Origin: Saprospiraceae bacterium
GTDB taxonomy: Bacteria > Bacteroidota > Bacteroidia > Chitinophagales > Saprospiraceae
Direction: 5' to 3'
Length of the DNA: 64,000 nucleotides
Assembly: GCA_019638455.1 (NCBI GenBank)
Contig: JAHBTU010000002.1
Span: 1,460,501 to 1,524,500, forward strand
In this document: in pieces, positions 24,550 through 33,172 of the stretch
Position numbering within the stretch: the first letter of the stretch is position 1
Layout of the letters: every line of letters begins with the position of its first letter
Notes under the pieces: generated by a model
Database searches by the model: none
Told to the model about the DNA's origin: nothing
Seen by the model: the letters and a program-made list of their open reading frames with translations, nothing else
Position numbers and translations under genes: made by a program

Positions 24550-27357
24550 TCAAAATTGGAGCGCCGACATATCGCCTGTGGCGAGCAGGCTGGCCCAAAA
24601 AGCTGGGTGTTGCCTTGATTCGTTTGTCGGGTTGGCCAAAAAAGCAAGTTTGGCCTGTTGCAACGCGATGTCCTTCGTCAGGCCGTCTTTGATGTGGAGG
24701 AAGAAGATGTCCACCAACGCAGGTGAGGAGGCTCCGTGCAGTTCCCAGATGCTCATGAGGGTGGCGGGTACGCCTGCCGAGGTGAGGGCGCGGGTGATGC
24801 TATACACGCCTTCTCCCTTGTGCAGTTTTCCGTATCCGGAGTAGCAAGCGTTGAGCACTGCGAGGTCGGCGGGCAGATAAGTGCGTTGCAGCTTGTTGGT
24901 GTATAGCACGTTGTAGTCCGAGCTGTCTTTTTGCGGATTGCCGAAGATGAGGCGCGACAATTCGGGGTATTCCTCGTTGGCAAATCCGTGCATGGCAAAT
25001 AAGAGGATGCGGCATAGGGGCGCGATGTTGAAAAACTGTGTTTCGTTGGCCTCGTCCCCGATGAAGGCCTCGCCACCAAACCGCGCCTTCGCGGTCTTCA
25101 CCAGTTCTTCCATGCCCGAGATGGTGTTGAGCAGGCTATCGGTCTGGGGGTCGCGTGTGCCCGTCTTGTACGTCGGTGCAAACCCTACGCAAGGGGTTCG
25201 CTTTATTTGGCCATGTTCGCGAGTGTTGTGCTGTTGGCGCTCGAGCACTGTGGCCGAGTAAGCATAGCTGATGCTGTAGTCTTTTATCAGGTAGGGCAAG
25301 TTGGCCCAATCCGCTGTTGATTTTTTGCGGAGCAATATCTCAAAAGGCAAAAATGCCAACACATCGTCGGGTGCCACCACCAGCGACTTGACGTGCGGGC
25401 CAATGTGCGGCTCCATGGGTGCCACCAGCAATTGATACAAATCGGCGGCGGTGTTTTTGAGCCAACGATTGTGCTCGTCCGCCACTCTGCGATTGTTTTT
25501 GTATTTGAAATAGTTGGCCAAGCGAGCAATGAAGCCTTGCATGATGGAGTCGCGAAAACCGGGCGGCAGCGCGGATTTTTCCCATTGGAGCGCGCCTTTG
25601 GCATCCACCAAAAAGATGTAGGCCGTGCTGTCCGTGAGGAAATAGTTGAGCAGGGCTTGGTCGGGGCGGAGGAGGGCGGCGGCTTGGGTGGCTTCGAGAG
25701 GCTTCACCTCTCTTAAGAGATTTTCATAGCCGGGTATCTCTTTGGCGAGGCGGCTGCGGAATACCTCTTGTTGGTTTTTGAGTTGGCCCCATGCGTCGTT
25801 CAATCGTTGGAGCTTCGCGGCTTCTTCCTCACTTATTTCTTTTTGGGCTGTTAGTTCATCTATTTGGCGCTTGTGCCATTCCGTTTTGATGCGCAGTTCA
25901 TATTCAAGTTGGCGAATGCTGTCGGGCAATTGATACGACGTTCTTGCCACCCGCATCGTTTTCAAGAGTAGGTTGTTCCGGGTCAGTTCGCTCAGAAGAA
26001 AAGCCCGCTGGGCATAATTGGGCGCATGGGTGTGCTCATAAAGCCCCCAAGCCAAATCCATCGCCACGTTCGTGCGGGGGCGACTGTTTTCGAGCGAACG
26101 CAGGGAGGAGGACTCGTAGAGATGGCTTTCCAAAAGCTTGGTTTCCACCAAAGGAACAAGCTCATAGCATTGCAATGCCTCTTCTGGTTTGTCGAGTGCC
26201 ATAAAGGCTTGGGCTTTGCCCAACTGAACTTTGTAAAGGATATTCTCCGCTTTGAATTTGCGACCATCATCGGACGATTTGCTTGCCACCGACTGAATGA
26301 TTTCAAAGGCGGATTGGAAAGAGGCTATCGCTTCTTCGTATCTCCCGCAATTGAGCAGAACGTCGCCTTTCTCTTTGTAAAAAAAAGCCAGCTGTCGTTT
26401 CGGGGTTCCACTATACCCATGAGCAACGGCGATGGCTTTATCGTACCAATCTATTGCACCCTCACAATTGCCTTTGCCATTGGCGATGAGCGCGTAATTT
26501 TCGCAAATGCCATATTGGAATTGTGGCAACTTTCTTTTTACGCCACTATCCGAAGAAACACCAATTTGCGATTCTACCTCTTTATTTGCCGCAGAGGCTT
26601 CATTGTGCCTTCCTTTTTTCACCAAACATTCCACTAAAGTCAATTTCACAAAAACCAGGTCTTCCTCCGACATCCCTTGACGTGCCAAGCCCTCGCGCAA
26701 CAACTGTTCTGCTTTGTCAAGGCTGTCAATACCCATGTAAAACCCTGCAACATCACTGTATTTAGCGACTTTCGGAGCATTGTATGTGTGGCTATATTCC
26801 AAGCCTTCCTCAAAAAGTCTTTTTGCGCTGTCAAAGTCTTCCAAGCGGACGAAGTTGTTTCCATGCTGAAAGAACAAAAACCCGGCGATCGCATCCTCGC
26901 GTCCGTTGAGATTGGATATGAATATGTCGTAGGCATTCATCAGAGCCGTTTTCCCCCTTACAAAGTCCTCGATGTGTTCTTTGCAAATGAAAAACTCTTC
27001 CAAAAAAAGCCCGCATAGGCTCCGATAATCATAAAAACTCATTGGTTGGGGCCATGCCCTCACTTTTGCCGAGCAGGAATCCAATACTTCCAGCGCTTTG
27101 TATGGCTCCTTGTCTTTCAGGCAGATTATTCTGGCCATCTGTGTTTGTGATTGAACCCAATAAGCCAACAACCCTGTTCGCATGGATTCTTTCTCTATCA
27201 TTCTTAAAGTATCAAGAGCACGGTCGTAATTTTTGCTATTTCTTAATTCCGTGTAACTTTTAAAGAGTTGCGCTATCCGCAATGAATCTTGGTTCTGCCC
27301 AATCATTTGATTGGGCAGAACCAAGGCAAGCAAAAAGAAAATGACTCGGAAAAGCAT
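24550..27357 (-). CDS. Secreted TPR protein with C-terminal CHAT (caspase-like) domain
   Basis: The 935-residue protein has a signal peptide (MLFRVIFFLLALVLPNQMIG), then about ten TPR-like helix pairs (residues 25-430, e.g. EEGLEYSHTYNAPKVAKYSD, YDKAIAVAHGYSGTPKRQLA), a charged coiled-coil linker (QLEYELRIKTEWHKRQIDEL), and a CHAT domain from about 600. The catalytic pair is present: His in FAMHGFANEEYPELSRLIF (H790) and Cys in LAVLNACYSGYGK (C838). CHAT proteins are Cys proteases of the separase/gasdermin-activating clan. It lies downstream of a tail-anchored secreted protein and next to a sigma-factor locus. Confidence 0.88.
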   Translation of the reverse strand: MLFRVIFFLLALVLPNQMIGQNQDSLRIAQLFKSYTELRNSKNYDRALDTLRMIEKESMRTGLLAYWVQSQTQMARIICLKDKEPYKALEVLDSCSAKVRAWPQPMSFYDYRSLCGLFLEEFFICKEHIEDFVRGKTALMNAYDIFISNLNGREDAIAGFLFFQHGNNFVRLEDFDSAKRLFEEGLEYSHTYNAPKVAKYSDVAGFYMGIDSLDKAEQLLREGLARQGMSEEDLVFVKLTLVECLVKKGRHNEASAANKEVESQIGVSSDSGVKRKLPQFQYGICENYALIANGKGNCEGAIDWYDKAIAVAHGYSGTPKRQLAFFYKEKGDVLLNCGRYEEAIASFQSAFEIIQSVASKSSDDGRKFKAENILYKVQLGKAQAFMALDKPEEALQCYELVPLVETKLLESHLYESSSLRSLENSRPRTNVAMDLAWGLYEHTHAPNYAQRAFLLSELTRNNLLLKTMRVARTSYQLPDSIRQLEYELRIKTEWHKRQIDELTAQKEISEEEAAKLQRLNDAWGQLKNQQEVFRSRLAKEIPGYENLLREVKPLEATQAAALLRPDQALLNYFLTDSTAYIFLVDAKGALQWEKSALPPGFRDSIMQGFIARLANYFKYKNNRRVADEHNRWLKNTAADLYQLLVAPMEPHIGPHVKSLVVAPDDVLAFLPFEILLRKKSTADWANLPYLIKDYSISYAYSATVLERQQHNTREHGQIKRTPCVGFAPTYKTGTRDPQTDSLLNTISGMEELVKTAKARFGGEAFIGDEANETQFFNIAPLCRILLFAMHGFANEEYPELSRLIFGNPQKDSSDYNVLYTNKLQRTYLPADLAVLNACYSGYGKLHKGEGVYSITRALTSAGVPATLMSIWELHGASSPALVDIFFLHIKDGLTKDIALQQAKLAFLANPTNESRQHPAFWASLLATGDMSALQF

Positions 27358-27533
27358 AACACGAAGGGGGCTTTTAGTGAGACGGGCTAAAAAACGCCAG
27401 ATAACTTCTATCCGATTAACAACTCAAATGGGCGTATTTTATGTCTCTTGGGATGTTTTAATTGATGCTTCAGGAATGAAAACAGCCCACAAGCCCCTTG
27501 ACCCCCGTTCCGTCATCGCCGAGTTTAGCCCCA

Positions 27534-29240
27534 TTATCTTCTTCTGTATAGGAGCCACAACACCCATATCAGCAGCAATAGGATGATGATGGAAAGTGCC
27601 AAGATGATGTATATGGCGCAACAGCAGTTGTCTTTGGCAAGTACCTCACCACAGTTGTAGCCCATGAGAGGATTCACCGTTCTACCAGTCAGCGCGTAGT
27701 TTTTCCGACAGTCTTGAACCCCCGTCTCCTTAAAAGTCACACACAGTTCCAACCCCTTGCCTTCGGCCAATTTTTGTACACCGGCCCAATTGGTTTCCAC
27801 CGTGAAATACTTGTTGACACAGGTTTCAACTTGCTCCTTCAGACCACTATTTTCAGGAAGAGGCACGCCATCCAAAAACTCATCCCACCGATACGACCAA
27901 ACATCCCCGACAGCACTTATAGAAGCAGGGGGAAGAGAAACTAGCTTATCCGTGTTGTCAAACACAGGTTTGCTTATGAATCCCGTATGGTCAATAATGT
28001 CAACCCTGAACGAATCCGTGTGCATATATCCTTCATTGCAAACTTCCATTTTGATACGCACTTTGTAGCGATTGTTGCCAAGCGGGCATATCTGCTCAAT
28101 AGTCAATCCGTTAGGGTCAATAGCAGCCACCATAGATACATCGGCGGAAGAAATCCCCCTGATGAACTTGCCGCCTCCAAACGATAGATTGTTTGTGCCG
28201 AAATAGGATTGCACATCGCTGGCCAGTTGTGCGGCCACGGATGATGGCATACTGCCATCTTGTGCCATGTTGCTGCCACCAATAGCCAACGACAAGTAGT
28301 GCCCAATCGGAAGTGTCGTGTCGCCATTTGTTATCCATGTAGGGTCCCACATGGTTCTCAACGCGGGGAATATGCGAAATTCGTCAAACTGATTTTGTGC
28401 CACCGACCTAAATGCGGCCCTTTTGCCAGTAAAGTCATATTTGTCCTTGCCTCCTGCAAAAGCACTCACAGGCACGGGAACGACGATAAAGTTATTGAAA
28501 CGCCGGGCAAGGAATGACCTCAAGCCATTGTCAATGTGAGCTGGAAGACTGCTGATAGGATACTCCACAAAGCTCAACCCTGAGGGATAGTAGTTGGGCA
28601 AATGGACAAAATGTAGTGAATCATGGATGGTTCTTGATCCATAATTGCCATTTAGGTCCTTCACACTATTGTAGAAGAAGTAAACGGTATCAATCCTGTC
28701 ATCCTCGCTTCGCCCCGACACGGCAAAAACCGTTGGGTAGTGTGGGCGATTGCGCTCGTGATTGAAAATGTCCATGCTGACAGCGTTGAAAATTCTACGA
28801 TGAAAGCTGTCCGCACTGGTCGGCGGCAAGGTTGGCGATGGCAAATCAAATGACCTGAACAAATCGGGTGGCGGGTCGGTGTTGCTTTTCTTCTCCACCA
28901 ATATCACGCCCGGGCCGATGGGGCCAGAGTCGGAGCGATACCGATACCCCAGGTTGTAAGTACTCACATCGCCCAAAGAATCGCTATCGGGAAAGTAGCG
29001 CATATTGCCGTCGCCCAGCATCCAAAAGGCCTTGTATCGAGCGCCAGGGTTGAGGTTCAAAGTGCCTGCTGTGCCAATGACATCGTAGAGTAGATAATTG
29101 CTGGGCACCAACGGAACGCCCGTGGAAGATGCGCAGCTCGTGATGTCGAAATTGACACTCACGCAAGGCTGCGCAGCCAAGCCAAACAATAATAGGAAGA
29201 AAAAAAGGATGGTGGCAAAAAATCTGCGAATAGCTTTCAT
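27534..29240 (-). CDS. Secreted protein with C-terminal membrane anchor, unknown family
   Basis: The 568-residue protein has a signal peptide (MKAIRRFFATILFFFLLLFG) and a C-terminal single helix (IYIILALSIIILLLLIWVLW) right after a CCC cluster and before YRRR. The helix with a basic stop-transfer end places the large part in the periplasm or outside. The body contains beta-rich segments (YKAFWMLGDGNMRYFPDSDS, IGPGVILVEKKSNTDPPPDL, DVWSYRWDEFLDGVPLPENS) but I recognise no domain. It is in the same direction as, and 176 bases before, the CHAT gene, and divergent from the sigma factor. Confidence 0.7.
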   Translation of the reverse strand: MKAIRRFFATILFFFLLLFGLAAQPCVSVNFDITSCASSTGVPLVPSNYLLYDVIGTAGTLNLNPGARYKAFWMLGDGNMRYFPDSDSLGDVSTYNLGYRYRSDSGPIGPGVILVEKKSNTDPPPDLFRSFDLPSPTLPPTSADSFHRRIFNAVSMDIFNHERNRPHYPTVFAVSGRSEDDRIDTVYFFYNSVKDLNGNYGSRTIHDSLHFVHLPNYYPSGLSFVEYPISSLPAHIDNGLRSFLARRFNNFIVVPVPVSAFAGGKDKYDFTGKRAAFRSVAQNQFDEFRIFPALRTMWDPTWITNGDTTLPIGHYLSLAIGGSNMAQDGSMPSSVAAQLASDVQSYFGTNNLSFGGGKFIRGISSADVSMVAAIDPNGLTIEQICPLGNNRYKVRIKMEVCNEGYMHTDSFRVDIIDHTGFISKPVFDNTDKLVSLPPASISAVGDVWSYRWDEFLDGVPLPENSGLKEQVETCVNKYFTVETNWAGVQKLAEGKGLELCVTFKETGVQDCRKNYALTGRTVNPLMGYNCGEVLAKDNCCCAIYIILALSIIILLLLIWVLWLLYRRR

Positions 29241-29392
29241 TTCAAAAATTTTTTTTGGTGAATAAATGTGCCGAGCGGCAAAAATGTGAACAATTTGAAA
29301 TCAGGTGCGAAAAAAACGTTGTTCCCGCCGATTTTTTGTCATTACCTGTTAACATTTTTTTTCGAGGCCACATTAACCGACAAACAACATCC

Positions 29393-29400
29393 TACTTTTG
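29393..29400 (+). promoter_or_regulatory. -7 promoter box for the sigma-factor gene
   Basis: TACTTTTG matches TAnnTTTG exactly and lies 51 bases before the ATG at 29451. A -33 TTTG is not obvious. Confidence 0.4.
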
Positions 29401-29450
29401 CCCCCATTGCAACCGCCTCGGTAATCAAAACCGGTTGACAATCAACAAGC

Positions 29451-30158
29451 ATGGATGTATCTCGAGATAGCACTGGCGATGACGGCTTCCGTCGCCGGGT
29501 CGAGCAGATGTTAGAGCAGGAGTATGCCTCTTGCCGGAAAAAGTTCATTGGCTGGGCCGCCGGATGGGTGAAAATCAACACGGGCAAACGCCTCGACGAG
29601 CACGAACTCGTGGACTTGTACCACGATGTCATTCACATCATGCTGCGCAAAATCGCACTTGGCACCATGACTGAGCTAACCGTGGCGCCCTCGACTTACT
29701 TAATCGCCATCGGGAAGTTTTACATTCCTGCCTGGATGCGCCGGCGCAACCGCACCGATTTACCCGGCGATGAGCAACTTCCCCGCAACGAAGGCGCCGA
29801 ACCCAGCCCTGAGGACAAAACAATGCTCGCCGAATTGTGGGAAGAGATAGAGGCACTCGACGAACCGGGCCGAACGATTCTCTATCTGACGTTCAAACTC
29901 GGCTTGAGCAGCAAGGAAATCGCCGAACTTATGGGGTATGCCGGAGAAGATGTGGTGCGCCAACTTCGCTATCGCGCCATGAAAGAACTGCGATTCTGGC
30001 ACCAAGTCAATCAAATGAAACAACCATGCCGCACCCTTGTCGTGCTGTCAAAAAAACATCGCCTGAGCGACGAAGCAATAGCCCAAAAAATGAACCTCCC
30101 AAACGCCGAAGAAGCCCGGCGCCTTCGAGAGGAATGTATGAAAAACATAAAAAAGTAG
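29451..30158 (+). CDS. RNA polymerase sigma factor, ECF-like sigma-70
   Basis: The 235-residue protein has a sigma region-2-like helix set (LVDLYHDVIHIMLRKIALGT, residues 52-71, with LTVAPSTYLIAIGKFYIPAW) and a region 4 helix-turn-helix (LDEPGRTILYLTFKLGLSSK, then EIAELMGYAGEDVVRQLRYR). A second HTH-like stretch follows (KHRLSDEAIAQKMNLPNAEE), extending the usual ECF length by about 60 residues. The next gene codes for a membrane protein with an N-terminal anti-sigma-like domain, so it is probably the cognate partner. It is divergent from the CHAT pair with a 210-base shared region. Confidence 0.85.
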   Translation: MDVSRDSTGDDGFRRRVEQMLEQEYASCRKKFIGWAAGWVKINTGKRLDEHELVDLYHDVIHIMLRKIALGTMTELTVAPSTYLIAIGKFYIPAWMRRRNRTDLPGDEQLPRNEGAEPSPEDKTMLAELWEEIEALDEPGRTILYLTFKLGLSSKEIAELMGYAGEDVVRQLRYRAMKELRFWHQVNQMKQPCRTLVVLSKKHRLSDEAIAQKMNLPNAEEARRLREECMKNIKK

Positions 30159-30273
30159 CCCTTTTAATCCAACCTTCCAATGCTTACTAACGTACTAAAA
30201 AACACCGTAAACCCACATTCGCTTCAACTCCGACCGACTTAACCCGCGTTCGGTTGGAACAAAACCCTGTATC

Positions 30274-31242
30274 ATGGAAAATAGATACGAACACTTGTTG
30301 GAGGCGTATTTCGCCAATACGCTCAACGAAGCAGAAAAACAAGAAATAAAAATACTGCTCGCCACCGATACCGAATTTGCCGCCGAGTTCGCTTGGCAAC
30401 AATCTCTGGCGCGGAGCATACGCACACAAACCGCAAAAGACCCCTTCGACCAAAAACTCAAAGAACTGGAGCGCCGATTTCGATTCAGAAGACTGATTCT
30501 GCAAATCACCGCCATCGCCGCATCCATTGCTCTCATTATCTTCGCCTACCTGTCCATCACCCCCGTCGCAGAGCCAAACAAAGAACAGGTTTTGCAAAAT
30601 CAGCAAGAAGGGATGGGAAAAGCCGAAGAACCGTCCAGCCAGCCTGCCCCTAACACTACGCCTGACCCTGAAGCAAACCAAGCGGAAGAGCAGGCCGAAA
30701 AGGAACGGCAGCAGGCAGAGCGGATGATGCAACAACAACGCGAGCAGCAACTCGAAAATGCCCGACGGAATTCCGCTTTTCAACAGACAGTAGTGGCCAA
30801 TTTTGAATACTTCGGCAATGAATCGGAGTACAACACCGCTGGCAGCGCATCGGACAGCAAGCAATTGGCGCTCATTGCCTTTGCCATTTACAATGACATC
30901 CTCAAAGGAGAAGACAAGCACAAGGAAGCCGTAGCGGCCTTCAAAAAATTAGTGGCAGTCTCCCCCGACAACTCGGAATTCCAATTCTACTACGGCATGG
31001 TGCTGCTCGGCAACAAACAATACAAGGATGCTGTCGCTCCCTTCGACAAGGTGTCGAGAGATGACAACACCGACGCAAATTATCAAACAAACGCCTTTTA
31101 CTACCTCGGCATGGCCCATGCTGGCGCTGGCGAATACTCGAAGGCACGCGCCGCTTTTCAGAAGTATCTTGACATGGGGGGCGCAAACAAGCGTTTCGGC
31201 AAAAAGGCAAGCATGATGATAGAGCAGCTGCCCAATGAATAG
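30274..31242 (+). CDS. Membrane protein with anti-sigma-like N-terminus and TPR domain
   Basis: The 322-residue protein has a cytoplasmic N-terminal helix domain (residues 1-70, YFANTLNEAEKQEIKILLAT, LKELERRFRF) like the zinc-free anti-sigma factors of Bacteroidota, one membrane helix (about 73-94), a Glu/Gln-rich linker (EEQAEKERQQAERMMQQQRE), then a TPR domain (FKKLVAVSPDNSEFQFYYGM, YFLGMAHAGAGEYSKARAAF). It would bind the sigma factor and expose TPRs to the periplasm. Partnership with the adjacent sigma factor is inferred. Confidence 0.75.
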   Translation: MENRYEHLLEAYFANTLNEAEKQEIKILLATDTEFAAEFAWQQSLARSIRTQTAKDPFDQKLKELERRFRFRRLILQITAIAASIALIIFAYLSITPVAEPNKEQVLQNQQEGMGKAEEPSSQPAPNTTPDPEANQAEEQAEKERQQAERMMQQQREQQLENARRNSAFQQTVVANFEYFGNESEYNTAGSASDSKQLALIAFAIYNDILKGEDKHKEAVAAFKKLVAVSPDNSEFQFYYGMVLLGNKQYKDAVAPFDKVSRDDNTDANYQTNAFYYLGMAHAGAGEYSKARAAFQKYLDMGGANKRFGKKASMMIEQLPNE

Positions 31243-31299
31243 CTCACTATGGTCGAATGATTCGATTGCCGACGATTGGGCCGAACGGGGTTCGATTGA

Positions 31300-31370
31300 T
31301 ACCCAGATTAAAGAGGATTTGAACCCGCCTCTTGCCAACCGGCAGGTTCAAATCCTCTTTAATCTGGGTA
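31300..31370. repeat. Perfect 26-bp hairpin made of two R1 ends
   Basis: TACCCAGATTAAAGAGGATT and six more bases (31300-31325) recur exactly in reverse complement at 31345-31370 around a 19-base loop. Both arms equal the R1 end at 4869 and the R1 ends at 55930-55955 and 56350-56374. It lies 57 bases after the TPR gene stop and may act as a terminator. Confidence 0.85.
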
Positions 31371-31438
31371 TACCATTCCGCACGCCCCCTCGGAAAACCA
31401 TTCCGGTTTACATTTACGGCTACAGTTGTTGTGAAAAT

Positions 31439-31537
31439 TTAGCCGCTCGCGTCGCCAAGTTTTGGCCATGACCACAATCGCAATCTGAGGGGCATCAATC
31501 ATGGTGAACTGACAAATCCTAGCGAATCAAGGTATAA
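31439..31537 (+). repeat. Dispersed repeat R2, copy 1
   Basis: Shares GTCGCCAAGTTTTGG near its start and AATCAAGGTATAA at its end with 49188-49294 and 53874-53984. It lacks an internal stretch present in those two. Confidence 0.75.
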
Positions 31538-31565
31538 ATTTTTACCAATTGCTATTTGCGGCAAT

Positions 31566-31600
31566 AAAAAAAGCCTTCCCGAGGGGTATCGGAAAGGCTT
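31566..31600 (-). terminator. Minus-strand terminator at end of candidate ncRNA
   Basis: On the minus strand AAGCCTTTCCGA (31600-31589) pairs with TCGGGAAGGCTT (31582-31571) with one wobble, followed by TTTTTTT. No protein gene on this strand lies within the preceding 300 bases. Confidence 0.75.
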
Positions 31601-31895
31601 GAGTCACAAAATGGCATGGGATGTTTTCAATGGTCGCGCGTCGTACTCGCCGAGGAAGCCAAACTGAGGCAATTCCGACTTCCCGGCGAGCATCAACGTT
31701 CGAGGTGTGTTTCCAAATGATAAGAAGGAGTGTTTCGCATTTGGTCAGGGCTTTAGCCGTCTTTGTGGAGTTACACAGGGTGAACTACCAATCGCGGGTC
31801 TATTAGCCGCTAATGTTTCATTCCTTTTTCGTGGGGTTACTGAGCATTTATATCTCAAGCCGCGACTTCGTGAACAACTCATTTCGTTTTTTTTT
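31566..31895 (-). ncRNA. Candidate structured non-coding RNA, unassigned
   Basis: The stretch between the LOG-gene terminator (31906-31946) and the terminator at 31566-31600 is a separate minus-strand transcription unit of about 300 bases. It has no believable reading frame but strong local structure: CTCGCCGGGAAG pairs with CTTCCTCGGCGAG (12 pairs, one bulge) and CCAAATG pairs with CATTTGG. It lacks the RNase P GAGGAAAGTCC motif and the tmRNA 5' end and tag. I cannot assign a family. Coordinates of the 5' end are uncertain. Confidence 0.45.
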
Positions 31896-31905
31896 TGAAA
31901 AAAAT

Positions 31906-31946
31906 AAAAAAGGCCGCGAGGGAATGTTCCCAATGCGGCCTTTTTT
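31906..31946. terminator. Bidirectional terminator after the LOG gene
   Basis: AAAAAAGGCCGC (31906-31917) and GCGGCC plus TTTTTT (31935-31946) form a strong stem with A/T runs on both sides. It lies 30 bases past the LOG stop on the minus strand. Confidence 0.8.
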
Positions 31947-31975
31947 GTTGAAAATCAAGGCGTTGAACCAAATTT

Positions 31976-32734
31976 TTACAGCTCAAAATTCGGCGAAAGC
32001 TCCTCGATGTTTTTTTCGTAAAAACGATTGATGTATTGTGTCACCTCCTCCGGGTCGTCGGTGATGAGGAAGAGGTCGAGGTCTTCGGCGTTGATGTTGT
32101 GGTGGCGTTCGAGCATCACTTCCACCATCCAGTTTCTCAGCCCTTCCCAAAATTCCTTGCCGACGAGCACAATTGGCACCGGCGATATTTTTTTCGTTTG
32201 CACCAGCGTCAGCACCTCGAAGAGCTCGTCCAATGTGCCAAACCCGCCGGGCATCACCACGAACCCTTGCGCGTATTTGACAAACATCACCTTGCGCACA
32301 AAGAAGTAGCGGTGCTTGAGGTTTTTGTCCGGTGCGATAAAAGTGTTGTGGTTTTGCTCGAACGGCAGGTCAATGTTCAGCCCGACGGAGGGGCCGCCTT
32401 TCATCCACGCCCCCTTGTTGCCAGCCTCCATGATGCCCGGGCCGCCGCCAGTGATAATGCCATAGCCCTCCTCTGTCAGGCGAGCGGCCACTCTCACCGC
32501 CAGTTCGTAATAAGGCGTGCCGGGTTTGGTGCGTGCCGAGCCAAATATCGAGATGCAGGGGCCGATTTTGTTGAGCGTCTCGAAGCCGTCCACAAACTCG
32601 GCCATGACTTTGAACATCGTCCAGGCGTTTTCGCCGCGCATACTTTTCCATTCTTTCATGACGCGGGCAGGGGGCTGGCCGTTTTCCGGCGATTTCAAGG
32701 CAATGCCATTCGCTTCTTTTTCGTGATTATCCAT
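31976..32734 (-). CDS. LOG family (TIGR00730) nucleotide phosphoribohydrolase
   Basis: The 252-residue protein has the Rossmann-fold LOG family motifs: SIFGSARTKPGTPYYE, ITGGGPGIMEAGNKGAW, and the catalytic nucleotide-binding site PGGFGTLDE followed by LFEVLTLVQTKKISP. LOG enzymes release ribose 5-phosphate from 5'-nucleoside monophosphates, first seen with cytokinin riboside phosphates; here the substrate is probably AMP or a modified nucleotide. An N-terminal extension of about 35 polar residues precedes the domain. It has its own terminator and a second hairpin upstream of its start. Confidence 0.93.
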   Translation of the reverse strand: MDNHEKEANGIALKSPENGQPPARVMKEWKSMRGENAWTMFKVMAEFVDGFETLNKIGPCISIFGSARTKPGTPYYELAVRVAARLTEEGYGIITGGGPGIMEAGNKGAWMKGGPSVGLNIDLPFEQNHNTFIAPDKNLKHRYFFVRKVMFVKYAQGFVVMPGGFGTLDELFEVLTLVQTKKISPVPIVLVGKEFWEGLRNWMVEVMLERHHNINAEDLDLFLITDDPEEVTQYINRFYEKNIEELSPNFEL

Positions 32735-32758
32735 AATACACAGTATTAAAAGGTGAGG

Positions 32759-32793
32759 ATAAAAAAGCCTTCCCGAACGAGTCGGAAAGGCTC
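32759..32793 (-). terminator. Terminator-like hairpin upstream of the LOG gene
   Basis: AGCCTTTCCGA and TCGGGAAGGCT (minus strand) with a following TTTTTT closely copy the hairpin at 31566-31600. It lies just before the LOG ATG at 32734, so it would act on a leader transcript as an attenuator or end another small RNA. Confidence 0.55.
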
Positions 32794-32913
32794 TTTCAAA
32801 TTTGTTTGCGCAAAGTTTTGTTCAAATAATCGAAATTATCAACCATTTGCCCGAAAAAACTTGACCCATGCCCCCAAATGACTGACCATCTTATTTTTTG
32901 ACAACTACTTGGG

Positions 32914-33008
32914 CAGGGGCAGCGCCCCGGAATGTGTTTCGGGGCCATGCCCCTCCATGTTCGATTTTGCCCACGAATTTCTATAAATCTTTCGGGGCGC
33001 TGCCCCTG
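32914..33008. repeat. 95-bp palindrome with 16-bp perfect arms
   Basis: CAGGGGCAGCGCCCCG at 32914-32929 recurs exactly in reverse complement at 32993-33008; GGGGCCATGCCCC sits inside. The 438-base gap 32735-33172 holds this, the hairpin at 32759 and, just before aroE, the direct motif AATCCTGT repeated three times (33072-33118). Confidence 0.85.
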
Positions 33009-33172
33009 TCTTGGTATTCACCTTTTTTGACAGAATTGATATGATTTACAAGCCATTGAAAATGAAACCCCAATCCTGTAAATCCTGTCAAAAACTTTCT
33101 TCCGACAAATCCTGTCAGTCGTTTGGAAGCATTAACCCACCACAAACACGATTTTTGCCTCCAAAAAACGCA

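Noticed and set aside
31566-31895. tmRNA or RNase P RNA
   Set aside because: No tmRNA 5' end, CCA end or tag; no GAGGAAAGTCC of RNase P. Left as an unassigned candidate.
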